Source: Streptomyces phaeochromogenes
Lineage (GTDB): Bacteria > Actinomycetota > Actinomycetes > Streptomycetales > Streptomycetaceae
DNA length: 64,000 bases
NCBI RefSeq assembly: GCF_001418655.1
Contig: NZ_LIQZ01000094.1
Coordinates: forward strand, 1-64,000
Reading direction: 5' to 3'
Below the pieces are notes generated by a model. The model did not search any database. It saw only the letters and a list, made by a program, of their open reading frames with translations, and was not told the origin of the DNA. Position 1 is the first letter of the stretch; each line of letters begins with the position of its first letter. A program made the translations under genes and the position numbers. Below, in pieces: positions 44,138 through 52,074 of this stretch.

Positions 44138-46263
44138 GACCGCACCTCCAGTACCGCGACCACCGGCTCGTCGGCTGCTCGGGCCCGCAACTCGCTGCGG
44201 GCGAGGGCCAGTAGAGGCTGGGGATCGAGGACGCCGGACAGGTCGGCGATGCGGGCGCCGAGCAGCAGTCGCAGGGCAGGGGCGCGTACCCCGCCGTCGC
44301 CGTAGGAGGTGGACTCGCCCACCAGCCGGGCGAGCACCTCCGGGGCGCCGGCCACGGTGGTGGTCTCCACGCGGGCGTCGGCGGCGTGGTGGCGTACGAC
44401 GCCGTCCACGTCGACGATCCGGATGGGCCGACGGGTCGCCCGCAGGCGGCGGTGCGTCTCGGTGCCGTAGACGGTGTGGGCGGCGGTGCCCGCGAGGACA
44501 TGGACCGCCGCGGGGTCGGTCTTGAGACTGGCCGCCGCGGCACGGAGCCGTTCGGTGTCGTCGGCGCGGTGGGACCGGTCCTGGGTGCGCAGTTCGGTGG
44601 CGCCGGTCGCGACCGCGCGCACGGTGTTGGTCTGCGGGTCGACGGTGACCTCGACCTCCACGCCTTCGGCGGCGGCGCCCTGGGCCACGACCGCCCGCTC
44701 CGCCTCGGCCCGGACGGCGAGGATCTGCTCCTGCGTGGCACCGGGCACGATCCGCTCGACCTGTTCCCGTACGAGCGCGAGCGCGACGCCGATGGGGCTG
44801 ATGACCTCGTTGTGGCGGGCGATCCGGCCCTCCATGCCGCTGGTGTCGGCGAGGTGCGGGGTGACGGACGCGGCACCGCCGCCGCCACCGACCAGGATCG
44901 CCGTGTCCTTGTCCAGGCGGTAGTCGCGGATCATGGCGTCCACCACCGTCTTCACCTGGGCGATTCCCGCGTCGAGGATCCGCGTCGCCGCGGTCGTGAC
45001 GTCGGTGCCGAGATGTGCGGCCAGCGGCGCGATCGCGGCACGCGTGCTCTCGGGATCGCAGCGGGCGAAGTCGCCCTCGGGGACGCGGCCGAGGGCATTG
45101 GCGGCACAGGTCATGGTGATGGCGAACCGACCGCCAGCCGCGTCGATCACGGCGTAGTCGGCGGGGTCGCCGTCCATGGGCCGGACGGTGTCCACCTTGG
45201 CGTCGCGCAGCTGGTCGGGGGAGGCGAAGCAGGCGTACGGCAGCCCCGCGATGTGGGCGCTGCGCGGTCCCACACCCGTCACCCGGCCGCCGCCGATCCG
45301 CACCATGGACCCACCGCCGACACCGACCGTGCGCACGTCGAGGGCGCTCAGATACGAGGTCTTGCCGAGAATGGTGGCGTGCCGGACGGCGACCTTGCCG
45401 CGGCGTACGACGCTGATGTCGGTCGACGTGCCCCCGGTCTCCAGGAAAACACCCTCGCTCACCCGCTCCTGCATCAGAGCGCCCGCGACTCCGGCAGCCG
45501 GTCCGGACAGGACCGTCAACAGCGGTCGGCGGCGCATCTCGTCGAGCGCCATCACACCGCCGTCGCAGCGCATCACCATCAGCGACGCGGTCACGCCCGC
45601 CTTGGTGATGGAGGCGTCGACGAGGTCGGCGGTGGCCAGCATCCGGGGCAGGATCGCCGCGTTGACGACGGCGGTGCGGGTGCGCTTGTGCAGCCCGTAC
45701 AGCGAGGTGATCTCGTGCGCGGCGGTCATGGGCAGCCCGTACGGCCGTGCCGCGTCCAGGACGGCCTGCTCGCCCTCGGGACGGTCGACGCTGAACGGCT
45801 GGCTGGCGACGAGGACTTGAGCGCCCGCGCCCTTCAGCTCTTCGACCGCGCGGCGGACGTCTGCCGTGTCCTGAGGGTCGGTGACATGCGCGTAGACGAG
45901 CGGAAGCCTTTTGCCGGGGGCGAGTTCGAGCTTTCCGAACGAGGCGAGGCGGCGGGTGAGCACCGCTGCGGGACCGGTACCGATGCCGATCAGTCCGACG
46001 GTCGCCACGTCGCCCTCCAGGAGGGCGTTGGTGGCCTGGGTCGTGCCGTGCGCCAGGAAGGCGACGTCGGCGGGGGCAGAGCCGGTCTGCTCCAGGAGCC
46101 GGTCGAGCGCCTCGACGATGCCGTGCGCGACGCCGTCCTCGTGATGGTGGCTGGTGGGGACCTTGACCTGGCCCAGGAGTTCGAGGGTCGTGGCGTCGAC
46201 GGCTACGGCGTCGGTGAAGGTTCCGCCCACGTCGATGCCGACGCGGATGCGGGGTGTGTTCAT
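44134..46263 (-). CDS. HyuA-type hydantoinase/oxoprolinase subunit
   Basis: Product of 709 residues. N-terminal ATPase-type phosphate loop VGIDVGGTFTDAVAVD, AHGTTQATNALLEG, ETGGTSTDISVVRRG and a glycine-rich segment VGGGGGAASVTPHLADTSGM are the ASKHA-fold hallmarks of hydantoinase A/5-oxoprolinase. These enzymes couple ATP to opening of a cyclic amide or to carboxylation. The usual partner HyuB is absent in the operon; a small HExxH protein occupies the next position instead. ATG has AGGAGG upstream. It is the third gene behind the LacI regulator and the flavoprotein. Substrate unknown. Confidence 0.88.
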   Translation of the reverse strand: MNTPRIRVGIDVGGTFTDAVAVDATTLELLGQVKVPTSHHHEDGVAHGIVEALDRLLEQTGSAPADVAFLAHGTTQATNALLEGDVATVGLIGIGTGPAAVLTRRLASFGKLELAPGKRLPLVYAHVTDPQDTADVRRAVEELKGAGAQVLVASQPFSVDRPEGEQAVLDAARPYGLPMTAAHEITSLYGLHKRTRTAVVNAAILPRMLATADLVDASITKAGVTASLMVMRCDGGVMALDEMRRRPLLTVLSGPAAGVAGALMQERVSEGVFLETGGTSTDISVVRRGKVAVRHATILGKTSYLSALDVRTVGVGGGSMVRIGGGRVTGVGPRSAHIAGLPYACFASPDQLRDAKVDTVRPMDGDPADYAVIDAAGGRFAITMTCAANALGRVPEGDFARCDPESTRAAIAPLAAHLGTDVTTAATRILDAGIAQVKTVVDAMIRDYRLDKDTAILVGGGGGAASVTPHLADTSGMEGRIARHNEVISPIGVALALVREQVERIVPGATQEQILAVRAEAERAVVAQGAAAEGVEVEVTVDPQTNTVRAVATGATELRTQDRSHRADDTERLRAAAASLKTDPAAVHVLAGTAAHTVYGTETHRRLRATRRPIRIVDVDGVVRHHAADARVETTTVAGAPEVLARLVGESTSYGDGGVRAPALRLLLGARIADLSGVLDPQPLLALARSELRARAADEPVVAVLEVRS

Positions 46264-46273
46264 ATCCGTGCAC

Positions 46274-46295
46274 CTCCTTGTGCTGGATCGGTTCG
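46274..46295 (-). repeat. repeated 5' leader of the hydantoinase gene
   Basis: This segment, which includes the ribosome site, matches 47966-47989 upstream of the flavoprotein gene with only two single-base gaps. Beyond the expected AAGGAG, the shared part GATCCAGCA and its flanks are not explained by the ribosome site. It might be a shared translational control element or a product of local duplication. Confidence 0.5.
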
Positions 46296-46362
46296 CGCGA
46301 GTGGTCGCCGGGCGGGGCGGGTGGAGCCGCCGCGCCCGAACTCCCGTCCACGCGGGGGTTGT

Positions 46363-47961
46363 TCAGTAGCCGCGTACGTCCGGCCAGTGGCGTTGCACGC
46401 CGTCGCGGTCGAGCAGCCGCGCGAACTCCTCGAACCGCTTGTCCTCGGCCTGCACCTGCTGCGGCTCGACGTCCTCGGCCACGCAGTGCGCGGCCAGGGC
46501 ACCGGCGACCTCGCCGACGTTCCACTCCACCGGATGGAGCCGGTAACAGCCGTTGGTGATGTGCGTGGTGCCGATGTTCTTGCCGGCGGGCAGCAGATTG
46601 CGCACACGGCGTGGCACGAGTGCGCCGAGCGGGATCTCGAACGGCACGGACCCGATGTCGATGTAGTCGTCGCCGCCGGTCGAGGGATGCAGGTCGATGC
46701 GGTAGCTGCCGACGCCCACCGAGTCGCGGTGCCGCGTGCCGCCGCGTGGGCCGACGAGGTCGATCGCCACGTCGTGCTCGGTGACCGTGGTGACAGCCTT
46801 GATACGGCGGCACTCACGGACGTACGCCGCCTTGGCCAGGCCGTCCGCCGTACCGGTCACGTCCGGGCGGATCCGCAGGCCCGGGAAGCCGGTGCCACCG
46901 TCCGCGCGCGGCGCCTCGGTCTGCAGCCAGTACAGCAGCGACAGCGACAACTGCCGTGCCTCGCGCAGTGCTTCGGCCTCCTGGCCGATGTACGGCTTGA
47001 GCCAGTAGTCGTTGAGCGGCCAGTTGACGAGCGTGATGTCGGAATCGAAGGCGCCGGAGGCGTGCAGCTTGCGGGCGAGGATGCGGCGGAAGCCCCACAG
47101 TTCCTTGTCGCCGGCGTCGGCACTCTGGTCGGCGGAGACGCCGAGCGGATCGAGATCCGGATTCGGTACGAAGGTCCGCGGCACCGGCTCCAGCGTGCGC
47201 GGGTCGGGCGCCTCGAAACCGAGCAACGGGCCCGGCCAGAACGAGGGTTGATAGGTGCGCCAGAAGCCGTAGTCCTGCGGGCGGTCGATCGTGTGGTCCT
47301 CGCCCTCGTGGTGCGAGAGCGCGAAACAGACCGTGATGCCCTGCTGGTTGAGAGGCTGGGCCTCGTCCGGGGCGTGCGGTTCGTCGAACTCGGCACGTGC
47401 CTCGGCCCCGTTGGCGTGCTCGACGTCCGCGAGGTGGAGGAGTTCACCCGTCTCGGTGGCGTCCAGGACGTACCGCGCGCTGAGCGTTCGATGTGTCCCG
47501 TCGCGCAGGTCCTCCAGAGTCACCGACCGTACGACATCGTTGTCGGACTCGGCGGAGATCGGCCGATGCTCGGTGAGTACGGTCAGTCGTCCCGCTGCCC
47601 GGTGGGGCGCGAGCATGCCCTCCAGGACCGCGAGGGCAACCCTCGGCTCGTGGCAGAGCTTGCTGACGCGGCCCGCTCCGGGGTTGAGGTCGGTGAGTGT
47701 CAGGGCCTCGGCCCGCAGGGGGTACCAGTGGCGGTAGTACCTGCGGATCTCCTCGCGCAGCCGCCGGTACGAGGCGGTCGTACCGAACTGCTCGACCCAC
47801 GGGTGCTCGTCGGGCGGTACGGCCTGGCTGGTGAGCTGGCCGCCGATCCAGTCCGTCTCCTCGGTGAGCACGACGCTGCGTCCTGCCCGGCAGGCGGCGA
47901 GTGCGGCGGCCACGCCACCGAGGCCGCCGCCCACGACGAGGATGTCTGCTTCGGGTATCAC
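46363..47961 (-). CDS. FAD-dependent oxidoreductase (PF12831 type)
   Basis: Product of 532 residues from a GTG with AAGGAG upstream. N-terminal dinucleotide motif DILVVGGGLGGVAAALAACRAGRSVVLTEETDWIGGQLTSQAVPP is diagnostic of the FAD_oxidored family, often found with polysaccharide or sugar-acid loci. Later RYVLDATETGELLHLADV and a C-terminal NLLPAGKNIGTTHITNGCYRLHPVEWNVGEVAGALAAHCV complete the flavin fold. No signal peptide is present, so it is cytoplasmic. It is the second gene behind the LacI regulator and probably oxidises the imported substrate before hydantoinase action. Confidence 0.88.
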   Translation of the reverse strand: MIPEADILVVGGGLGGVAAALAACRAGRSVVLTEETDWIGGQLTSQAVPPDEHPWVEQFGTTASYRRLREEIRRYYRHWYPLRAEALTLTDLNPGAGRVSKLCHEPRVALAVLEGMLAPHRAAGRLTVLTEHRPISAESDNDVVRSVTLEDLRDGTHRTLSARYVLDATETGELLHLADVEHANGAEARAEFDEPHAPDEAQPLNQQGITVCFALSHHEGEDHTIDRPQDYGFWRTYQPSFWPGPLLGFEAPDPRTLEPVPRTFVPNPDLDPLGVSADQSADAGDKELWGFRRILARKLHASGAFDSDITLVNWPLNDYWLKPYIGQEAEALREARQLSLSLLYWLQTEAPRADGGTGFPGLRIRPDVTGTADGLAKAAYVRECRRIKAVTTVTEHDVAIDLVGPRGGTRHRDSVGVGSYRIDLHPSTGGDDYIDIGSVPFEIPLGALVPRRVRNLLPAGKNIGTTHITNGCYRLHPVEWNVGEVAGALAAHCVAEDVEPQQVQAEDKRFEEFARLLDRDGVQRHWPDVRGY

Positions 47962-47965
47962 GCTT

Positions 47966-47989
47966 CTCCTTGCTGCTGGATCGGGTTCG
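47966..47989 (-). repeat. repeated 5' leader of the flavoprotein gene
   Basis: The leader upstream of the GTG at 47961 is shared, with two single-base gaps, with 46274-46295 before the hydantoinase gene. Both contain AAGGAG plus the unusual GATCCAGCA stretch. Confidence 0.5.
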
Positions 47990-48017
47990 TCCGGGGTGCG
48001 GTTCGTACGGGCCGTGC

Positions 48018-49115
48018 TCAGGGATGGCTACGCGGCGGTCCGGCTGTCAGGCCCGGGCGGAAGACACAGCTGACGAGTGGTTCCCGTGCCTCCTCGCCCG
48101 CGACGAGCGCGGCCAGCAGGCGTACGGCCGCGGCGCCCAACTGCGGCCGGGGGATGTCGAATCCGGTGGGCTCGGGCTCACCCGCCAGGTCGGCGGGCGG
48201 GCTGCCGAGCAGGGCGAGAGACACCTCTGTGGGGCAGTCGAGGCCGGCCTCGCGCACGGCGGAGAGCAGGCCTCGCCAGGCCGCCCCGGTGTCGGTCTCC
48301 TCAGCGACGAAGGCCGTGACTCCTTCATCGGCCCAGGCGCGCAGGCGTTCGGGAGTGAGGTCCCGCTGCGGATCCGCGGACCGGAAGACGGTCGTGGGCC
48401 CGGATGGCAGGCCTGCCGCTTCCAGCCCTTCCAGGAAGCCGCGTTGACGGTCCGAAGAAGCGGGCGCGTCGTCGTCCTCGCGGACGAGGACGATCCGCCG
48501 ATGCCCCAACTCGGCCAGATGGCCCACGACTTCACTTGTGGCCTCGACATAGTCCGCGCCCACCCATGCCACGCCCTCCAACTCCTCGCGGCGGCCCAGG
48601 TGCACGACCGGGAAGCCGTCCTCGACCAGCCGCTTGAGCTCCGCCCGGGGCGTGTGCCGACCGATGAAGAGACAGCCGTCGGCGAGCCGGACCCGGCTCA
48701 GGGCGTCGGGTCCCGCGGCCCCCGCGCCGCCGGTGCTGGACCCGGTGAACAGCACCAGGTCGTAACCGAGCGCCGCCGCCTCGCGCTCCACACCGACCAG
48801 GAAGGGGTAGTACGAGTGCTGCACATCGGTCGGGAACGTGGCGGTGAAGCTGAAGACGCCGAGCAGGTTGTTGCGGGCGGCGGCCAGCCGCCGGGCGGCC
48901 GGATCGGGTACGTAGCCGAGGCTGCGGGCCGCCTCCAGGACCCGCTGCCGGGTCTCCTCGGAGATGATGCGTCCCTTGCCGTCGGGCTTCGGGGACAGCA
49001 CCAGGGACACGGTTGCCTGTGACACCCCCGCGAGCCGAGCCACCTCGGCCTGCCGGGGCCGTGACGTACGACCGGCCGGAGCGGGCGTACGTCCGGGCCG
49101 CTTCCTGGGTTCCAC
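48018..49115 (-). CDS. LacI-family regulator of the flavoprotein/hydantoinase operon
   Basis: Product of 365 residues. The GTG at 49115 has GGAGGAGAG seven bases upstream and is preferred over ATG 49163, which lies against the operator. After a basic N-terminal tail the LacI helix-turn-helix reads AEVARLAGVSQATVSLVLSPK (about 24-44), with hinge PAARRLAAARNNLLGVF. The effector domain continues to the C-terminus RPGLTAGPP. A doubled TAATGCGTAT-type operator lies 52-77 bases before the start. It probably controls the whole minus-strand run down to 41168. The inducer is unknown. Confidence 0.9.
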   Translation of the reverse strand: MEPRKRPGRTPAPAGRTSRPRQAEVARLAGVSQATVSLVLSPKPDGKGRIISEETRQRVLEAARSLGYVPDPAARRLAAARNNLLGVFSFTATFPTDVQHSYYPFLVGVEREAAALGYDLVLFTGSSTGGAGAAGPDALSRVRLADGCLFIGRHTPRAELKRLVEDGFPVVHLGRREELEGVAWVGADYVEATSEVVGHLAELGHRRIVLVREDDDAPASSDRQRGFLEGLEAAGLPSGPTTVFRSADPQRDLTPERLRAWADEGVTAFVAEETDTGAAWRGLLSAVREAGLDCPTEVSLALLGSPPADLAGEPEPTGFDIPRPQLGAAAVRLLAALVAGEEAREPLVSCVFRPGLTAGPPRSHP

Positions 49116-49166
49116 AGTGCTTCTCTCCTCCGGGGCAGGGTCTGGCGCTGCCGGCGACGGCATCGT

Positions 49167-49192
49167 TAATGCGTATTACCTAATGCGTATTG
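49167..49192. promoter_or_regulatory. doubled LacI-type operator
   Basis: TAATGCGTATTA (49167-49178) and TAATGCGTATTG (49181-49192) are direct copies 14 bases apart; each has the TAAT-n-CG-n-ATTA form of a LacI half-palindrome with central CG. They precede the GTG start of the LacI gene at 49115 and are AT-rich against the local background. Autoregulation and operon control are inferred. Confidence 0.8.
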
Positions 49193-49378
49193 ACGAGAGA
49201 TTGCACCGCCCGGCCCAGCGGGTCAAGAGGTGTGACAGAAGTGCCGTGGAAGAGAGTGGCGACGGTCAGGTCGGCCCGCAGCCGGCAGGGTCACGCGGGC
49301 GGTGGCCCTTGCCTGTCGGCGTTTCGTCCCGTTAGCTTGCGGCGGGTTTCGGGTCATGGCTCAAGGCGAGGCGCACGA

Positions 49379-50419
49379 GTGACAGTTCGGGGCAGGACGC
49401 GCGTCGACGCGCAGTACGGTCTGCTGACCAGCATCGCCAGTGAGGCGAGGGTGTCGCTCAGTACCGTGTCCAAGGTGGTGCACCGGCGTCATGACGTCGG
49501 TGCGGCGACGCGCGCCCGGGTCGAGGAACTGCTGGCGCGACACGGGTACGTCCGGCCCGGAGAGCAGGATCCTTCGGCGCCGCGCCAGATCATCGCGGTG
49601 TTCCGGGACCTGTCAGGCCCGTACACGCTCGAAGTCGTCCGCGGGATCGTCGACGCGGCGGACGAACTGGGTGTGGACGTGGTGACCGGGACGACCGGTC
49701 AGCGCTCGATCTCCAAGTGGCTGGAGGAGTGCGTGGCGCTCGACGCGGCCGGGCTGATCATCGTGATCTCGATGCTCGCCGAGGACGACCAGCGCCGCAT
49801 CGTCGAGCAGCGGCTGCCGGTCGTGCTGATCGACCCCCTCAGCGCGCCGAGCCATGACATCCCGAGCATCGGGGTGACGAACTGGAGCGGAGCCAGGGAA
49901 GCGGTTCAGCATCTGCTGGGGCTCGGGCACACCCGGATCGGCATGGTCGCGGGCCGTTCGCACTCGCTGGCCGGGGCGGCGCGGCTGCACGGTTACCGGG
50001 CAGCACTGGAGGAGGCGGGTGTCGCGTACGATCCGGCGATCGTGCGCTCGACGGACTTCGACTTCGAGGAGTCGCTGATCGCCAGCCTGCAGATCCTGCG
50101 CTCCGACGATCCGCCCACGGCCGTCTTCGCGGCGAGCGACGCGCAGGCGCTCGGCGTCCTGGAGGCCGCCCGCCAACACGGATTGAGAGTTCCCGAGAAC
50201 CTGGCCGTCATGTCCTTCGACGACACGCTCGTGGCGGCCATGGCCTGCCCGCCGCTCAGCGCGGTGCGCCAGCCGTTCGAGGAACTGGGCGCCGAAGCCA
50301 CCCGGGTGCTGGTGCAACTGGCAGAGGGCCGGCCGCTCGCGTCATCGCGGATCGAACTGGCGACGGAACTCGTCCTGCGCACCTCTACGTCGGTCCGCCG
50401 CCCGGCCAGTACGGGGTGA
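49379..50419 (+). CDS. LacI-family regulator, tandem paralog 1
   Basis: Product of 346 residues from GTG 49379. LacI helix-turn-helix AQYGLLTSIASEARVSLSTVSKVVHRRHDVGAATRARVEELLARHGYVR, with effector domain including VIISMLAEDDQRRIVEQRLPVVLIDPL and the C-terminal VMSFDDTLVAAMACPPLSAVRQPFEELG. It is clearly paralogous to the next gene (50771) over its whole length. The unusual AQYGLLTSIA leader before the DNA-binding helices is shared only by these two. Probably regulates the downstream GH3/ABC operon with its paralog. Confidence 0.9.
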   Translation: MTVRGRTRVDAQYGLLTSIASEARVSLSTVSKVVHRRHDVGAATRARVEELLARHGYVRPGEQDPSAPRQIIAVFRDLSGPYTLEVVRGIVDAADELGVDVVTGTTGQRSISKWLEECVALDAAGLIIVISMLAEDDQRRIVEQRLPVVLIDPLSAPSHDIPSIGVTNWSGAREAVQHLLGLGHTRIGMVAGRSHSLAGAARLHGYRAALEEAGVAYDPAIVRSTDFDFEESLIASLQILRSDDPPTAVFAASDAQALGVLEAARQHGLRVPENLAVMSFDDTLVAAMACPPLSAVRQPFEELGAEATRVLVQLAEGRPLASSRIELATELVLRTSTSVRRPASTG

Positions 50420-50770
50420 GGGGCGGGCCCCCGCCCCACTGACGTCGGCCGCGCCTGTGTCGGCCGAGTGGGATGGTCACCGTGGCGATGCCGCAACAGC
50501 CGTTCGCGGTCGGTGAGTTGTGTTTTGTGGACGCTGCGCGCCGGAATTCCCGGCCTCCCGGAAGTAATGCGCCTGAGCAGCTCGAACAGGCGCGGAGCGT
50601 ACAGGAGTTGTCCGCCGAGGCTGCGAAAGAGTTTCGTAGGTCGGCCGTCGTCGGATTTCCGCAGGTCATCGGAGACCCGGATGCATTTACCCCGGACGGT
50701 GTGATCGATCCGGCGTGTACTTTCGCTCAGCACACAGTCAGCTGATGCCCATAGAGAGGTCCACGCCGAA
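50420..50770. other. intergenic region between the two LacI paralogs
   Basis: A stretch of 351 bases. The inverted repeat at 50622-50638 is a candidate operator; a 90-codon plus-strand ORF (50473-50745) has no recognisable family. Nothing else is supported. Confidence 0.5.
50622..50638. promoter_or_regulatory. candidate LacI operator, TGCGAAA-N3-TTTCGTA
   Basis: A 7-bp inverted repeat with three-base spacer and one mismatch. The same motif, with perfect arms, lies at 51843-51859 before the ABC operon. It is 133 bases before the second LacI gene. Both sites are probably bound by one or both LacI paralogs. Confidence 0.7.
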
Positions 50771-51817
50771 GTGACGGGCCCAGCCAGGTCGCGCCGCAAT
50801 GCCCAGTACGGGCTTCTCACCTCGATAGCCAATGAGGTCGGTGTCTCGCTCGCGACCGTTTCGAAGGTCGTCCACCGGAGACGTGACGTGTCCGAGGCGA
50901 CACGGGCCCGGATCGAGGCGCTGCTGACCGAACACGGCTACGTCCGCGCCGGGGAGAGCGACGCGCACCGGCCGCGGCAGATCCTTGCAGTGTTCCGGGA
51001 CCTGGCGGGCCCCTACACCCTGGAAGTCGTCCGGGGCATCGTGGAGTCGGCGGCCGAGGTGGGCGTCCACACGACCGTCGGCACGACGGGCCGGCGCTCG
51101 ATCGCCCAGTGGCTGGAACAGTGCCTCAAGCTGGACGCGCTCGGGGTCGTCATCGTCATCTCCACCCTCGCCGAGCAGGACCAGCGCCGGATCCTGGACC
51201 AGCGCCTGCCGGTGGTGCTCGTCGACCCCCTGAACGCTCCCGACGCGGACATCCCGAGCATCGGCGTGACCAACTGGCACGGCGCGACGACCGCCGTCCA
51301 GCACCTGATCGACCTCGGGCACCGCCGGATCGGCATGCTGGCCGGCCGTTCGAGTTCACTGGCCGGATCCGCGCGTCTGCACGGCTACCGGGCCGCCCTC
51401 GCGGAGGCCCGAATCCCCTATGACCCCGCACTCGTTCGGTCGACGGACTTCGACTACGGCGAGGCCCTGCGCGCCGCCCGCCAGGTCCTGGACCGGCCCG
51501 AAAGGCCGACGGCACTGTTCGCCGCGAGCGACGTCCAGGCACTGGGCGCGATGGAGGCCGCCCGGCAGCTGGGTATCGACGTGCCGCGCGAGCTGTCGGT
51601 CATGTCGTTCGACGACACCCTGGTGGCCGCGATGGCCTCACCGCCGCTGAGTGCCGTACGACAGCCCTTCCGGGAGCTGGGTCAGGAGGCCACGCGGGTC
51701 CTGCTGCACCTGGCCGATGGCAAGCCTCCCGCGACGACGCGTAAGGAACTCGCGACGGAATTGATCGTGCGCATGTCCACGGCCCCGCCGAAGACCGGGC
51801 CGGAGAAGAGCGTTTGA
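50771..51817 (+). CDS. LacI-family regulator, tandem paralog 2 (BxlR-like)
   Basis: Product of 348 residues from GTG 50771. Helix-turn-helix AQYGLLTSIANEVGVSLATVSKVVHRRRDVSEATRARIEALLTEHGYVR and effector domain ending VMSFDDTLVAAMASPPLSAVRQPFRELG, strongly similar throughout to the gene at 49379. It directly precedes a binding-protein/permease/GH3 operon with a layout like bxlEFGA, where the repressor is called BxlR. The inverted repeat at 50622 may be an autoregulatory site. The pair may respond to different ligands, form hetero-oligomers, or be a recent redundant duplication. Confidence 0.9.
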   Translation: MTGPARSRRNAQYGLLTSIANEVGVSLATVSKVVHRRRDVSEATRARIEALLTEHGYVRAGESDAHRPRQILAVFRDLAGPYTLEVVRGIVESAAEVGVHTTVGTTGRRSIAQWLEQCLKLDALGVVIVISTLAEQDQRRILDQRLPVVLVDPLNAPDADIPSIGVTNWHGATTAVQHLIDLGHRRIGMLAGRSSSLAGSARLHGYRAALAEARIPYDPALVRSTDFDYGEALRAARQVLDRPERPTALFAASDVQALGAMEAARQLGIDVPRELSVMSFDDTLVAAMASPPLSAVRQPFRELGQEATRVLLHLADGKPPATTRKELATELIVRMSTAPPKTGPEKSV

Positions 51818-51842
51818 CCTCGGATTCCGCAACCCCCCGGAC

Positions 51843-51859
51843 TGCGAAAGTCTTTCGCA
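51843..51859. promoter_or_regulatory. LacI operator before the GH3/ABC operon
   Basis: TGCGAAA-GTC-TTTCGCA is a perfect 7-bp inverted repeat. It matches 50622-50638 apart from one arm base and the spacer. A second small inverted repeat AACCGA/TCGGTT follows at 51859-51877, and CTTGCGTAAG (51950-51959) has a central CG. The sites lie about 120-230 bases before the first transporter gene. Confidence 0.75.
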
Positions 51860-52074
51860 ACCGAGGACCCTTCGGTTATTGCCGCAGCCGAATTGCGCCG
51901 CTTAGCGTGACCGACGCCGGCTCAGCCGCAGGAGCAGCGGGACGCAAACCTTGCGTAAGCACCTGACGGTCGTGGCCATCGATTCATGTCCCCTTGCTGA
52001 CAGGTCCGGGACGACCTGACGGGTGAAGCACACCCGCGAGAAGGGGACCCTGCCCACTCGAAAGGTGTTCAACG

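Noticed and set aside
44386..48447. Very long plus-strand open frame (over 1300 codons) opposite the minus-strand operon
   Set aside because: Product is low-complexity Gly/Val/Asp/Arg sequence with no domains; the minus strand encodes clear families in the same place. An effect of high GC.
50473..50745. Plus-strand ORF of 90 codons between the LacI paralogs
   Set aside because: It runs across the candidate operator at 50622 and matches no family; its coding look is weak.
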